From contig CANNZV010000254.1 of assembly GCA_947561585.1 (NCBI GenBank), positions 380,566 through 444,565 on the forward strand: DNA of 64,000 nucleotides, given 5' to 3'. Below the pieces are notes generated by a model. That model did not search any database and had not been told where the DNA came from. It was given only the letters and a program-made list of their open reading frames with translations. This stretch comes from Caprella mutica (Eukaryota; Arthropoda; Malacostraca; Amphipoda; Caprellidae). Made by a program: the position numbers and the translations under genes. This document shows, piece after piece, positions 52,695 through 63,009 of this stretch; the stretch's first letter is position 1; every line of letters begins with the position of its first letter.

Positions 52695-53650
52695 CGGGTG
52701 GGCCAAAAGTCACTTTACCACTTTGAAATATTATTAAGCACAAACAAAAAATGATAAAAATCTTTAGTAAACGGAAAATGGAAGAAAAATGTTTAAAGTT
52801 TTAGTAGATATGAACCGAAATCACTATACGACATCTGATTTCAAATATTTCAAACATACTTTTCAATGTGTGAAATCGTAAACCTCAAAAAATGACTTAG
52901 TTCAACATGGAAGAGAGAGCCGAAATTGTTGAATATTATTTTTTATCAAAATCGATCATTTGCTGAAGTAAGTTTCTGTAAGGAATTGTTCAATCAGAAA
53001 TGTTAAATAGAGTCCATGCTTGCCTTAGCAGAAAAATTCAGACGAACGGATTCATGTCCTGGCAAAGATCGAACTGGAAGACTCAATTCATCTCTCAATG
53101 AAGAAGTTATTCAGCGTGTGAATCTTAGTGTTACAGAAAACTATGCAACATCCACGAAAATAAGTAGTACTCAATTGCGATTATCTCACCTGGCACTATG
53201 GCGAATATTAAAGAAGGATCTAAAATTATATCTTTACAAAATTCAGTTGGTCTCCAAAAATGAGAAGAATTTCGCACTATCATTTATGAGTTTGACAAAT
53301 GATGAGTCATTCATATCACATTTAATGATGAGATGAATCTCACTTTTATCTGAGTGGACAGGTGAATAAATAGAACTTTAGATTTTGAAACAGAGTTAAT
53401 ACTCAAATTAATGTTCACAAACACCCACTCCATCAACAGAAAGTAACTGTCTGGTGCGGATTATCAAGCTATAAAATCATTGGGCCCTACACTTCTTTAA
53501 GGCTTGAATAATAATGGAAGCCATTTGAATTCTTTTTAAATAAAACTTTTCAATTTCTTCTTTCATTTGAGGTTTACTATGATTACATTTCTTTTCTAGT
53601 TTGTGCATAGTAAAATTTTCAAATGGTAAAGAGACTTTCGGCCCACCCGG
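52695..53650 (+). mobile_element. truncated Tc1/mariner element with TA duplication
   Basis: Ends are inverted repeats of about 38 bp starting ccgggtgggccaaaagtcac, flanked by TA. The interior (956 bp) encodes remnants of an IS630/Tc1-family transposase on the + strand: an N-terminal EIVEYYF-like helix, a DNA-binding segment with FRRTDSCPGKDRTGRLN, LRLSHLALWRILKKDLKL and KIQLVS, a FND-type first catalytic region, and HKHPLHQQKVTVWCGL. Several stops and frameshifts break it, and the C-terminal third with the last catalytic residues is deleted. It cannot be autonomous. Confidence 0.85.
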
Positions 53651-54738
53651 TACAATATTTAATAATATTTGTACGATATATTTCTTATAATTTATTGTAG
53701 TTTTTTATATAGTTCTTATTAAACATACTTCTCTTGCATCAAATGAGAATTATTAACCTCCCTAAAAAATTGACCTATATAAATTAAAGAATCAAAATGT
53801 TCGCTTGTTTTGCTCGGTAGCTACTCTATTTGTGCATTAAAATTTCGTTCTTGTCGCAGAACACAGTCCTCACGAGTTGCAGTGCAGCAAGGTTTCATTT
53901 ATCATATGAAGCAGGTAGCTGGGGACAGCGACTCCATACTTTCGGATATGGAAGCTTTGAAGCTACAACAAATTCCATCCTGCCATGTAGTTCGGTTTGC
54001 AATTAGTATGAGGTAGGTATACGTCCTTGAAGGCCTACAATCTGCTGTTGGAAGAATGGCCGTTGCACTTGGTTTCCTACCTTCGACGATTGGCCAGTGG
54101 TGAGTTCTGTAGTTATATGATGATAATACTTCCCTTGTAACCTAATCTGTCAGACTATAAGCTTCAGATTTGGAGTTATATCAACTACAAACTCTATTTT
54201 ACACGAAATATTTTTGAGTTAAAAGGAATGCATCACGATTTCTCTCAGTGCATAAAAAACAAATTTAAGGTAAAATAATGATAATTGTAGAACTAATTGT
54301 AACGAATCTAATGTAAATCTTACTTAAATCTAATGTAAATGGTTCGAACGTAATGATATTTATAGATGATCAAAAATTGCCCTAAAATTTTCTCATAGAT
54401 TTTGTACAAATTATATCTGGAATAATGGAATAAAAGTTAGATGTGTTCTAAATTTGAAGATAATCAAGTCTATAGGAATAAGTTACAGGCAAAAGAATTT
54501 TACCAGAAATTTTGACATTATTATATTACAGTTTTAAATATAATGAAATGAAATTAAATGATGGCAAATAAGGCCAGCACACTTATCAAGTATTTTTTAT
54601 AGTGGAGATATTTATGCCCTAATCTTTATAATTTATCAACTATTTATTATTAAGTATTCACTTATAGTACATGGAGATATTTATGTCCTCATCTTTCCTT
54701 AGTAATTAAAATGGTAAATTCCTTGTTCACGTCCCTAA

Positions 54739-55400
54739 AGCCCCGTCCAGACGGTCAATTTTTTTTAGAGAAGTGACAAACTAAATGACAAACTTATCGT
54801 CAGTTTTCAAGAAGTGTCTACACGGTCAAATTTTCTCGCCAAAAGTTTGAGGTTCACTGGCGTCAGTTTCGTCAAAATTAATGTTATACATCGTGAAAAT
54901 AAAAATTAGATAACTTGGTATGTATATTTTTTAAATTTAGAACAGTAAGAAACCAGAAAAAATAATTTGTTTTTAATGACAAAATATCGTCTTGAAAAGG
55001 TTAGTCAAAAATAGATCATAGAAAACAATTCACAACGTAGGTAGCCTACCTATAACTTAGATCTAATACATTCTAATACAACCAAGTATTAAAGAGTTTG
55101 TCGTCAGCCATTGTAACTAGATAGATACTAAGTTTTTAAAAATGAGGTTTTTGTAGGTGTACCTAGCTAAACTAAAATGACGCGCAAATAAAAAAATATT
55201 ATTGCCGGAAAGTCAGTGTGTACTTCAAACTTTATCGTCAGCAAATAGTTTGACAAACTTTTTGATGACGATATCCAACATGTTGGAATAAAAAAACTGA
55301 TGAAAAGTTTGACGGTTTGCTGACGCTAGGAAGTTATCGTTATTTAGTTTGTCATTAAGTTTGTCACTTCTCTGAAAAATTTGACCGTCTGGAAGGGGCT
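54739..55400. mobile_element. 662-bp PIF/Harbinger-type MITE
   Basis: Inverted ends beginning agccccgtccagacggtcaa extend over 40 bp, including gagaagtgacaaact. TAA flanks both sides. Internal subterminal repeats such as cgtcagttttc and gctgacg recur in both orientations. It lies in the gap between two pieces of the P-type pseudogene. Confidence 0.8.
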
Positions 55401-55431
55401 TAATTGATTAAGGGACTTTAACTAGGAACCG

Positions 55432-55503
55432 ATCCAAATACCCCCTTCCTAGTTCACATCCATAATTGATATAGGAACTTGACCTGGAAGGGGGTATTTG
55501 GAT
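55432..55503. repeat. 72-nt hairpin with 18-bp perfect arms
   Basis: Arms atccaaatacccccttcc and their exact complement surround a 36-nt loop. Related aaatacccctttct and gtccctaaat motifs recur near 55733-55785, so these may be remnants of one dispersed family. Confidence 0.7.
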
Positions 55504-56213
55504 AAAGTATACTTTTTACATTTAGTCCAATCTCGAAGTGACTCCTTAATATGGAGTATATTCAAACAGCATACGTCAGACACCTCAAATTATTTGTTTT
55601 TGCTGAATTTTAAAAAATCCTTTTTGGTATTACCGTGTAGATAAGATACTAGATCTTCTGTCAATTAATATATCTTAGCGCAATATATTTCAATCAAATA
55701 AAAGATAATTCAATTTAAGAAAAACTAATTTTAAATACCCCTTTCTATTTCGCGTCCCTAAATGAAATAGGGACGCGAATAGTATTTATAGTAAACTCCG
55801 TAGATTTAATGGAAAACTTTTTTTCCTCTCTCTCAATTGGTTACGAGAAATTGGTTGCTTGAAAAGAAATATCACCATTTTAATGAAATTTCATCCTATA
55901 CATTTCCCATAATTCATTAATACAGTGAAAACAGCTAAAATTCTGCTGGAAAATGGAATAATTTCAGAAGATGTAGTCCTCCAATTAGATGAAATGAATC
56001 GGCTGAAATGCGAGGAATAGGTTGGTGAGCAAAGCTACGGAGTGGATGAGACCGAAACCATGCATAAAGAAATTTTTTGCTGCATGATCGTCGGGTTGAA
56101 AGAAAATGAACATATGTAATTCATTTTGAGCCATAATCAAGAATCAATAACGATCTGTTGAAGGGTGAAATGTAAAGTGCATAAAAAACTCCATGATATC
56201 GGCTTCAGAGTAA

Positions 56214-56442
56214 GGCTCCCATCACACTTGCGTTTCTCAACGCCGCGTTAGAAATACTGCTCATGACAAAAAATTTAGCTGCAATTAATTTTAACGGAGC
56301 CCTTCACACTTGCGTAAGAAAAAATGCTGCGTTTTTTCTAACGCAAGTGTGAAGGGTTCCGTTAAAATCAATTGCAGTTAAACTTTTTGCCATGAGCCTT
56401 TTTTCTAACGCGGCGTTGAGAAACGCCAGTGTGAAGGGGGCC
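56214..56442. mobile_element. 229-bp MITE interrupting the P-type pseudogene
   Basis: Outer inverted arms include gcgtttctcaacgccgcgtt and inner arms include ttcacacttgcg, so it is a nested hairpin. Left flank TAA, right flank TGA; if this was a TAA duplication one base has changed. The P-type transposase reading continues on both sides (GFRV before, REWINDQPLYLFYD after). Confidence 0.8.
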
Positions 56443-57106
56443 TGAGGGAGTGGATCAACGACCAACCTTTATATCTCTTTTACGACAGAGTTCACCTCGT
56501 CAAAAACTTAAGGAATAATTTTCTGACGCATTGCAACTACTGTTCCCATATTTCATCTGCAACGACATGGAACATAAATTGAAGATTGCAGGAGGAGGAA
56601 TATCTTTCAGTTTGTTACACAAAGTCCATGAGAAATATAGGGGAAATAAGTCAAATCACCGTGCTGCTCCCAAACTTTCCACAACAGTTCTGTATCCAGG
56701 AAATTGTAAACAAAGTGTGTCAGTAGCGCTGGCGATCTTCGATTCGTCCAATATTTTCCCAATGCACAGGACTCTGTTGACTTCCTTCATTTGATTTCAG
56801 CCTGGTGGATCATATCAAATGCTAGATTTCAGTTCAATTATAACAAGATAGGAAACGACGCAGTCAATGGAGATGGGAAGCCAGAATTTCAAAGGAAGCT
56901 AGCCCATTGGTTTGAAGAGTGGAAAGAAGAGGCAATTCCTAATGCAGAAAAGTTCACACTATCTGCTTAGAGCAACAAAGCAATGATCCGTACGCTCCGA
57001 TGCCAAGCTGCTTTAATCGAAGATTTATTTACTGAGGGATACAAATTTCTTTCATTAACCAACAGGTTCCCGAGTGACCCTCTCGAGAAGTGCTATGGCC
57101 AATATG

Positions 57107-57990
57107 GGTCTATGTCATGTGGGTCATGGTCATTTGGGTCGCAATCATCTGGGTCCGTGTTTATAAAAAGTATAATAAACATGCATAATTAATTTAGCTT
57201 TTGTATAATTGAATTCTTTCTCATTTTTAAGGATAATTAATAAAATATTTTATTATTTAATGAAATTTTAATAAATATAAAAAACACTTAATGCCATTGT
57301 TTCCTGCTCAAATTTGGATCAATAGATTATTGTTGAATAATTTACCTAGAACCAACAATAACATCGAAGCTTATCATAACGCATCGTACCGCATCTTGCT
57401 TGCATCCAAACATATGGAAATTCATAGATACATTAAAAAAGGAAGAAAGTTTGGCTGCAACAAAGAAAATGCACATCGAATGCGGTTAGCCATTTCATGG
57501 GAAAAAGAGGTACAGAGACGCTACCGTAAAGCTTCAAAATATTGTTAAACGATAACAATTTTTTAAAAATTATTGTTTTTAAAAAAACATTGCCCACAAT
57601 ATGCGGTATTAATTTTTTCTATACTATGAACTAATTCAAACCTTCGTGTTTAAAGTTCATTTTACCATGTTTGACGTAAGCAAACCCTTGTTGTAAAAAA
57701 TCTTAATTTTTAGAGTAACCTAAATTTTCATTGTTCAACACGTTGTGGAAGCGAAATAAGTGTTTTTTATGTATTAAAATTTCATTAAATTTTAAAATAT
57801 TTTATTAATTAACCTTAAAACTGAGAAAGCATTCAATTAATTATACATAAGCTTTATTAACTATGCATGTTTATAATACGTTTTGTAAACATGGACCTAA
57901 ATGACCACGACCCAAATGGTCCGCGACCCAAATGGTCCGCGACCCAAATGACCACGACCCAATTGACCGCGACCCTATTGACTGGACACC
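57107..57990 (+). mobile_element. MULE-like (Mutator superfamily) element with 9-bp duplication
   Basis: Flanked by ggccaatat (57098-57106) and gaccaatat (57991-57999), a 9-bp duplication with one change, as expected for Mutator-type elements. The two termini align base for base at offset zero, and the inverted arms run about 185 bp (left, to 57291) and 233 bp (right, from 57758). The right arm is longer because a 30-bp unit with gaccacgacccaaat is repeated. Between the arms an open segment (57291-57548) encodes FPAQIWINRLLLNNLPRTNN followed by IEAYHN, the C-terminal signature of MULE transposases (family form LPRTNN-VEGWH). The catalytic part is missing, so it is an internally deleted derivative. 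Confidence 0.82.
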
Positions 57991-58559
57991 GACCAATATC
58001 GAAAAAATGTCTGGAGAATGCTTCTTGGTTTCTACGAAAGACGTCTCAAACTCAGAAAATGTCTTAAAGGTAGAGTCGCTTGTCAAGGCAGGGTTTGAAA
58101 TCAATGAGTCTTTTAAAGTCAATAATTACCTCTGCGAAGCGTGGAAAACTCTGTTAACAAACGTGGAATCTTTCAACTATATGAAAGCTCTTGGGATATA
58201 TCAAGTCATGTCGCTGGATATATAGCACATAAAGCTCGTAAAGCATTTGATTATTGATGCGGAAGTAAATTCATTGCAGGGGCGTATCTAGGATTCGATC
58301 AAGGGGGGGGCAATTTTCAAAAAAATTAACGTTTCTGAAAAAAATCTACGGATAATTCCTCAGACTGGTCAGTTATTTGATTATTTTAATTGCTTTGAAC
58401 ATGCTTACACTGTGTTCCGTCAGAAGCGTCATTTTTTAAATTGCGAAATGGGAGGACGTCATTATGTTCATAAAGTATAAAGAATGGATTTTATCCTATT
58501 AATATTAGCATTTTTCTTAAACCTTGAAAATGCATCGTCCTGTACTCTGTAGTTTGCCA

Positions 58560-59800
58560 AACACCTTCTTCTTCAACAGTACGCCGAAAATTCATGTTTC
58601 ACTCCATGGCAAGTGGAAGGGCGGATAAATCTTACCACCTGAAAAAGTTCACAAGACTTCGTGCTCTATTCAATGAAACTGGTTCTATTCACGAGAAAAG
58701 CAAATGATAACATAACCAAAAAGAACAGAAACAGTGATTCAGGAGATGAAGAGTTTCTATGAAGAACCCCCCGAACCCCAAGTTTCTCAGCAGATTTCAC
58801 CAACCATAACTCCGTTGTGGAGGATCGTCAGGTACACTAATGAAAATCCCTGAAATATCAACGGAATAAATGATAGGTATGATGCTAAGGTAATATCTGT
58901 GTTGCCATTATCAATTGAATGGATATAATCTATAATCTTCCTTGATGATGATGGCAACTTGTCATCGGTTAATGGTGTTTCATATCTCAGATTGCTCCAG
59001 GACATTATTTGGTGCTAGTTTGCTATGCGATCTGATCATCATTTACTGGTTTAGCATGCGATCTATTTAGAATTTATTAGCAAATATAAAAGATACAAAC
59101 AGGTATACGAGATACCAAATATATATATTTTATTTCCTTAAATAATTATATACCATTTACATATGCAAAGCCTTATTATGGATATCGTTATATAAACTAC
59201 ATCCTACCAAACTTATTTGAATATAAAGTACAAATAAGCAATTAATATATGATTTTTTCTTTTTCTTTTAATGCATTGTGACAATATCTTCTCGTCTATA
59301 TTGTTTGTTTTGTATCACAGTTACTTAAAAAGAAAAATTATCATAATTATTAAAATAAAAATACTAATGCATTATCAGATCACATTAACCTCACAGATCG
59401 CATAACAAACTAGCACCCCTTATTTGGGCCATACTGCAACTCGTTCTTCACTTTGGTGGATGCAAGACGGCGCTCCACCACATTGAACAAATGCAGTTCT
59501 AGAATTTCTCATTGGAAAGGTTAGAGGTCGATTCATTAGCAGAAGAACGGAAAATTCCTGGCCAGCACACAATCAATATCTCCACCCTTTGGATTTTCAC
59601 TTCTTGGCTGCTGCACAAACTCGAGTTTATAAATGAATAAGAATATTCCATTGTGTCTCTTATACAAAGTGTTCAAATTTCGCTGAAAGATATAACCTGG
59701 AGACCCCTGAGAAATTTGAAAGAATGTTTCGAAGTTTGCTTCGTTCTGGCTGGAGGAGGTCATTCTCAACAACTTCTGTAGGGCCACAGGAGATGTGGTT
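58560..59800 (+). pseudogene. Tc1/mariner-like transposase relic, left copy
   Basis: Pieces in shifting frames: an N-terminal helix-turn-helix region with YHLKKFTRLRALFNETGS (about 58640-58695), and after the nested insertion a catalytic region with SLWWMQDGAPPH (about 59450-59482), FISRRTENSWPAH and HPLDFHFLAAAQTRVYK. MQDGAPPH and WPAH-x-LxPLDF are signatures of the second Asp and the third acidic region of this superfamily. Multiple stops make it non-functional. Confidence 0.75.
59011..59417. mobile_element. 407-bp TIR element inserted into the left mariner copy
   Basis: Ends are inverted repeats starting ggtgctagtttgctatgcga, and the flanks cattattt and ccttattt form an 8-bp duplication with one change. 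The right arm of the palindrome keeps the uninterrupted site (cattatttggcc read on the minus strand), which proves insertion after duplication. An 8-bp duplication fits hAT-like or P-like non-autonomous elements. The interior has no coding. Confidence 0.82.
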
Positions 59801-60219
59801 CATATGATATAGCCATATATTATAGGAAAATAAATGTTTAATAATAATACTTTCTTTTTCATCAACGTGGTGTATTTATGATGACAATTGATGCATTAGA
59901 AGTGCTTCTAATTTGCAATTTAAAAATGTCGTTTCTGATGGAACACAGTGTGTCAGTGGATGGTACTGTATAGTCCATAAGCTGTATCTAAAGTCTAATA
60001 GACTGATAGTTATTAACTTTATCACAGTATTCAATTATTGGCTTCAGCAAAAATAATCAAAACCATACTGCTACACTGTGTTTCATCAGATAACGTAATT
60101 TTTTAATTGCGAATTAAAAGCACTTAAAAATAAGTCAAATACCATTATAGATGCATCACTTTGAAGGAAAAGAAAGGATTTTTTATTATTATTCAATATT
60201 TATTGTCTTATATCATTTG

Positions 60220-61216
60220 AGGCACATCTCCTGAGGTCCTACCCAAGTTGTTGAAAATGACCCCCTAGCTCTGATGTGAAGACAGAACGATGCACGCTTC
60301 AGAACATTCTTGCGTATTTTCTTGAGAGTCTTATTGTTATATTTTTGAACGGAGATTTGAACACATTGTACATAAAAGAGACTCATTGGGATCTGTTTTT
60401 TTATATATATAAACTTATAGACTCGAGATTGTGCAGCAGCCCATATGCGAAAGTCCAAAGAGTTGAGATGTGGACTGTGTGCTGACCAGGAATTTTATTT
60501 CCGTAATTCTGCTAATCACTCGACCTCGAAACTTTTCCTTAAATTCTAGAGCTGAATTTGTGCAATGTGGTCTTGCATCCACCAAAGTGAAGAAGTTGCA
60601 GGCTGGGCCAAATAATGTGATGGAGCAATCCGAGTTTTGAAAACCAATAACTGGTAACAAGTTGCCATATTCGTTAAGGAATGCTGGAACAATTATTGGA
60701 ACCATTAATAATTGTAACGAAGATCATTGCCTTTGCATCGTACCTATCATTTGTTTTCCAGATATTTCGAGGATTTTCATTCGTATTTTTTGATGGAGGC
60801 AAATTAACTTCTCGTCTGTCCAAACGATTCAATTGTTAATGTTGGATGGTTGCTGCATAATCCACTCACAAAACCGCTATTTATGTGGTTTTCATTAATG
60901 GTCGAACTGAAGTTCAATGATAAAACGGAAACTAAATGAATGTATCACGATCATACACCACGTGGTTTTGGTGTGGATGAAATATGTTGAAAAGCTTTTC
61001 TGAGAGAAAAACTAGTGGTTTCTTCAAAGAAACTTCACCTCCTGAATCGCAGTTTGTGTTTTTTTTTTGCTTTTTCTTGTTGATAGAACCAGTTTCATTG
61101 CATAGACCACAAACTCTTGTGAACTTTTTCAAGTGGTAAGATTTAGCAACCCTTCCATTTATCTTGAGAAAGCATGAATTTTCGGCGTACTGTTGAAGAA
61201 GAAGGTGTTTTGGCAA
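60220..61216 (-). pseudogene. Tc1/mariner-like transposase relic, right copy
   Basis: Read on the minus strand it gives YHLKKFTRVCGLCNETGS (near 61140), then SLWWMQDHI, where the residues after the catalytic Asp are altered relative to the left copy, and SAHSPHLNSLDFRIWAA with SRVYK (near 60500-60430). It is in shifting frames with stops. This arm has no nested insertion. Confidence 0.75.
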
Positions 61217-61814
61217 ACTACATTATACAGGACGATGCATTTCTTCTCAAATTGAAGAACAATGCTAATATTAATAGGGTAATAGAAATCCACTCTCTAT
61301 GAACAAAATGGCTTATACCTAATACGACTTGAAGCAATTTAATTTCTCCCATTTCGCAATTTATAAAGGAAGATTTTGATAGAATACTGAGTTCAACCAT
61401 GTCAAAAGCAATTAAAAATAATCAAATAATTGACATTTCTTCAATTTTGAGGATAAATCCATAAATTTTTATTTATCCGTAGATTTTTTTTAAAGTTAAG
61501 ACCTCAAGGGGGGGGGCATCTGCCCCAAATGCCCCCCCCCCCCTTGTATACGCGCCTGCAAGTTGTCACTAATCAACCATTTTCTAATCTAAGTTCTTAG
61601 ACTTAGACAAAGAAAATGCGACATTGTTTGGCATAACTCATGTAAAATTTCGTCGACATGAAATTGAGAAGATATTTTTTCTTCGTTTTAGGAATTTTAC
61701 TGTATCCTAAGATTAGTTCCTGCGTGAACTTTTAATTACAATATGTATTTATATATATCGCATATATTAATACGATAGCGTGTGTATTTTTGTGTGTCGC
61801 TTACTATATGGATG

Positions 61815-61954
61815 AGTGGTTTGTAAATGAAGGTGGTGGGTTGAAGGGGAGGTGAGGGAAGTGAAGGTAGGGGAAGAAAAGGTGAAGAAAGTAATGGTGG
61901 GAGAAGTGATCGAAGGTGGGGGAAGTGAAGTGGGGGTGGGGGGGGGGGGGGCTG
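61815..61954. repeat. G-rich purine tract
   Basis: About 140 nt of repeated ggtgggggaagtgaag-type sequence ending in a run of about 14 G. The + strand carries many GGG blocks and could form G-quadruplexes. The minus-strand open frame here is a Pro/His-rich low-complexity artefact. Confidence 0.8.
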
Positions 61955-62043
61955 TGAAGATAAAATATAACTAATTTAGAAAATTGCTGAATAGTGATAA
62001 TATCCGTCAGTTGGTCAGGTCTGTCCGTCACACAATGCGTTAA

Positions 62044-62648
62044 AGGTCCTCTCCAGGCTCCGAGAAAAAAAAATGAGTTTATTAAATAATATAATAGAAC
62101 TAAAGTCTACGATCATTATTCAGCAAACTACATACAATTTGGTTCAGTATATATTTTATAATTTGTTTTTAAAGTTTTTTACTACTCTGTGAGCAACAAT
62201 TGAGCGAATCACTAATCTGATGCTCAAGAAGAAGATTGTACACTCTTTGTTTTGATTACAAATTTGAATTTTATAAACAAACCAAGCGTTTTCGGCCTTT
62301 ATTTAAATTATTTTAGATATTAATTGTTTCCTAAAGTATATAAACGTTTATATTATAAGTTCATTCAATTTTATACCTTTACACGAATATTAAATGGATT
62401 TATTAAACCTAATACCTAGTTGACAATCAAAACAAATGGTGTACTACATTCTTTTTCTTCAGGCTGAAAATTTCTTAAATTAGTAAGTCGGAAGTAAAAT
62501 AGGTTTTGTAGAGTTTTGATTTTAAAAATCTTTAAAAGCATATACAATTAAAAATACGCTACCAAATTTGATGCGGTTTGCAGCAAAATGATAAGGAACA
62601 TTAGCCTCGTTAAATAAAGCAATAAAAATATTTGCTTGGAGGGGACCT
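62044..62648. mobile_element. 605-bp TTAA-flanked TIR element
   Basis: Ends match as inverted repeats aggtcctctccaggct / aggtcccctccaagca, and TTAA flanks both sides (62040-62043, 62649-62652). TTAA duplication is typical of piggyBac and Kolobok elements. The interior is AT-rich without a coding frame, so it is non-autonomous. Confidence 0.75.
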
Positions 62649-63009
62649 TTAACAGACACTTCATCAATTATCAATAGCACATCATAAAGTTGGTGTAAAT
62701 CACAGTAATATCACCAATAGGATATTTGCAGAATATACTATTACAAAAGAAGCGGGTGTCAGAGACAAAAAATGGATTAATCAGACACTTTCAATAGCAC
62801 ATCATTAAGTTGTCTAAATCAAAGTAATGTCGCGAAGAGGATTTTAATAAGTATTAATCTAAATAAACTGTGTAGTAAAGAAGCTGTGTCAGTCAGTCAG
62901 TTCGTCACAAAATGTGAAAACAGACTACGATATATTTGTTGATATGATCGAGACCAAAACAAAAGTTGTTTTCCCAATTCGGTGGAATCTCCACGGGTCC
63001 ACCTAGTTA

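Larger units (their letters stand above)
53860..58224 (+). pseudogene. P-element/THAP9-type transposase pseudogene, split by insertions
   Basis: Four collinear pieces match a P-element or THAP9-type DNA transposase: (a) 53860-54102, HVVRFAI, LKAYNLLLEEWPL and LPSTIGQW, the helical region before the catalytic core; (b) 55925-56213, ILLENGIISEDVVLQLDEM, whose DEM carries the first catalytic Asp, then FCCMIVGLK; (c) 56443-57106, LYLFYDRVHLVKNLRNNF, PGNCKQSVSVALAIFD, GDGKPEFQRKL and SDPLEKCYGQY; (d) 57991-58224, FLVSTKDVSNSENVLKVESL to a stop. Frameshifts, stops and insertions separate them. MITEs lie between a and b and between b and c, and a MULE-like element splits GQY from the rest. No THAP zinc finger was seen upstream. 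Terminal repeats of the P element itself were not found. The family normally cuts and pastes its own DNA with 8-bp duplications. Confidence 0.85.
58279..61556. mobile_element. 3.3-kb inverted structure with two convergent Tc1/mariner-like copies
   Basis: Outer ends are inverted repeats starting ggggcgtatctaggat with poly-G tracts, flanked by TGCA on both sides (58275-58278, 61557-61560). The arms, up to 1.6 kb, are diverged complements and meet near 59955-60070. Each arm contains a decayed Tc1/mariner-type transposase: + strand in the left arm, - strand in the right, pointing at each other. A mariner-like terminal motif cactgtgttccgtcag lies at 58408, in reverse near 59950, and again at 60074, while the outer end of the right copy (about 61410) has lost it. 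So a TA-type mariner appears to sit inside another poly-G-ended repeat that became inverted. Confidence 0.75.
61741..63009. mobile_element. candidate Helitron-like repeat unit
   Basis: The segment starts near an AT-rich tatatatcgcatatatt, contains gtcagttggtcaggtctgtc-type runs, and ends with ggtggaatctccacgggtcc followed by acctagt. A short GC-rich hairpin before CTAG-T would match a Helitron 3' end. It contains an internal duplicated block (about 62650-62725 and 62785-62850, caatagcacatcataaagtt). The assignment is weak because the hairpin is short and no other copy is available. Confidence 0.3.

Noticed and set aside
61804..62031. Pro/His-rich minus-strand frame
   Set aside because: Low-complexity translation of the G-rich tract.
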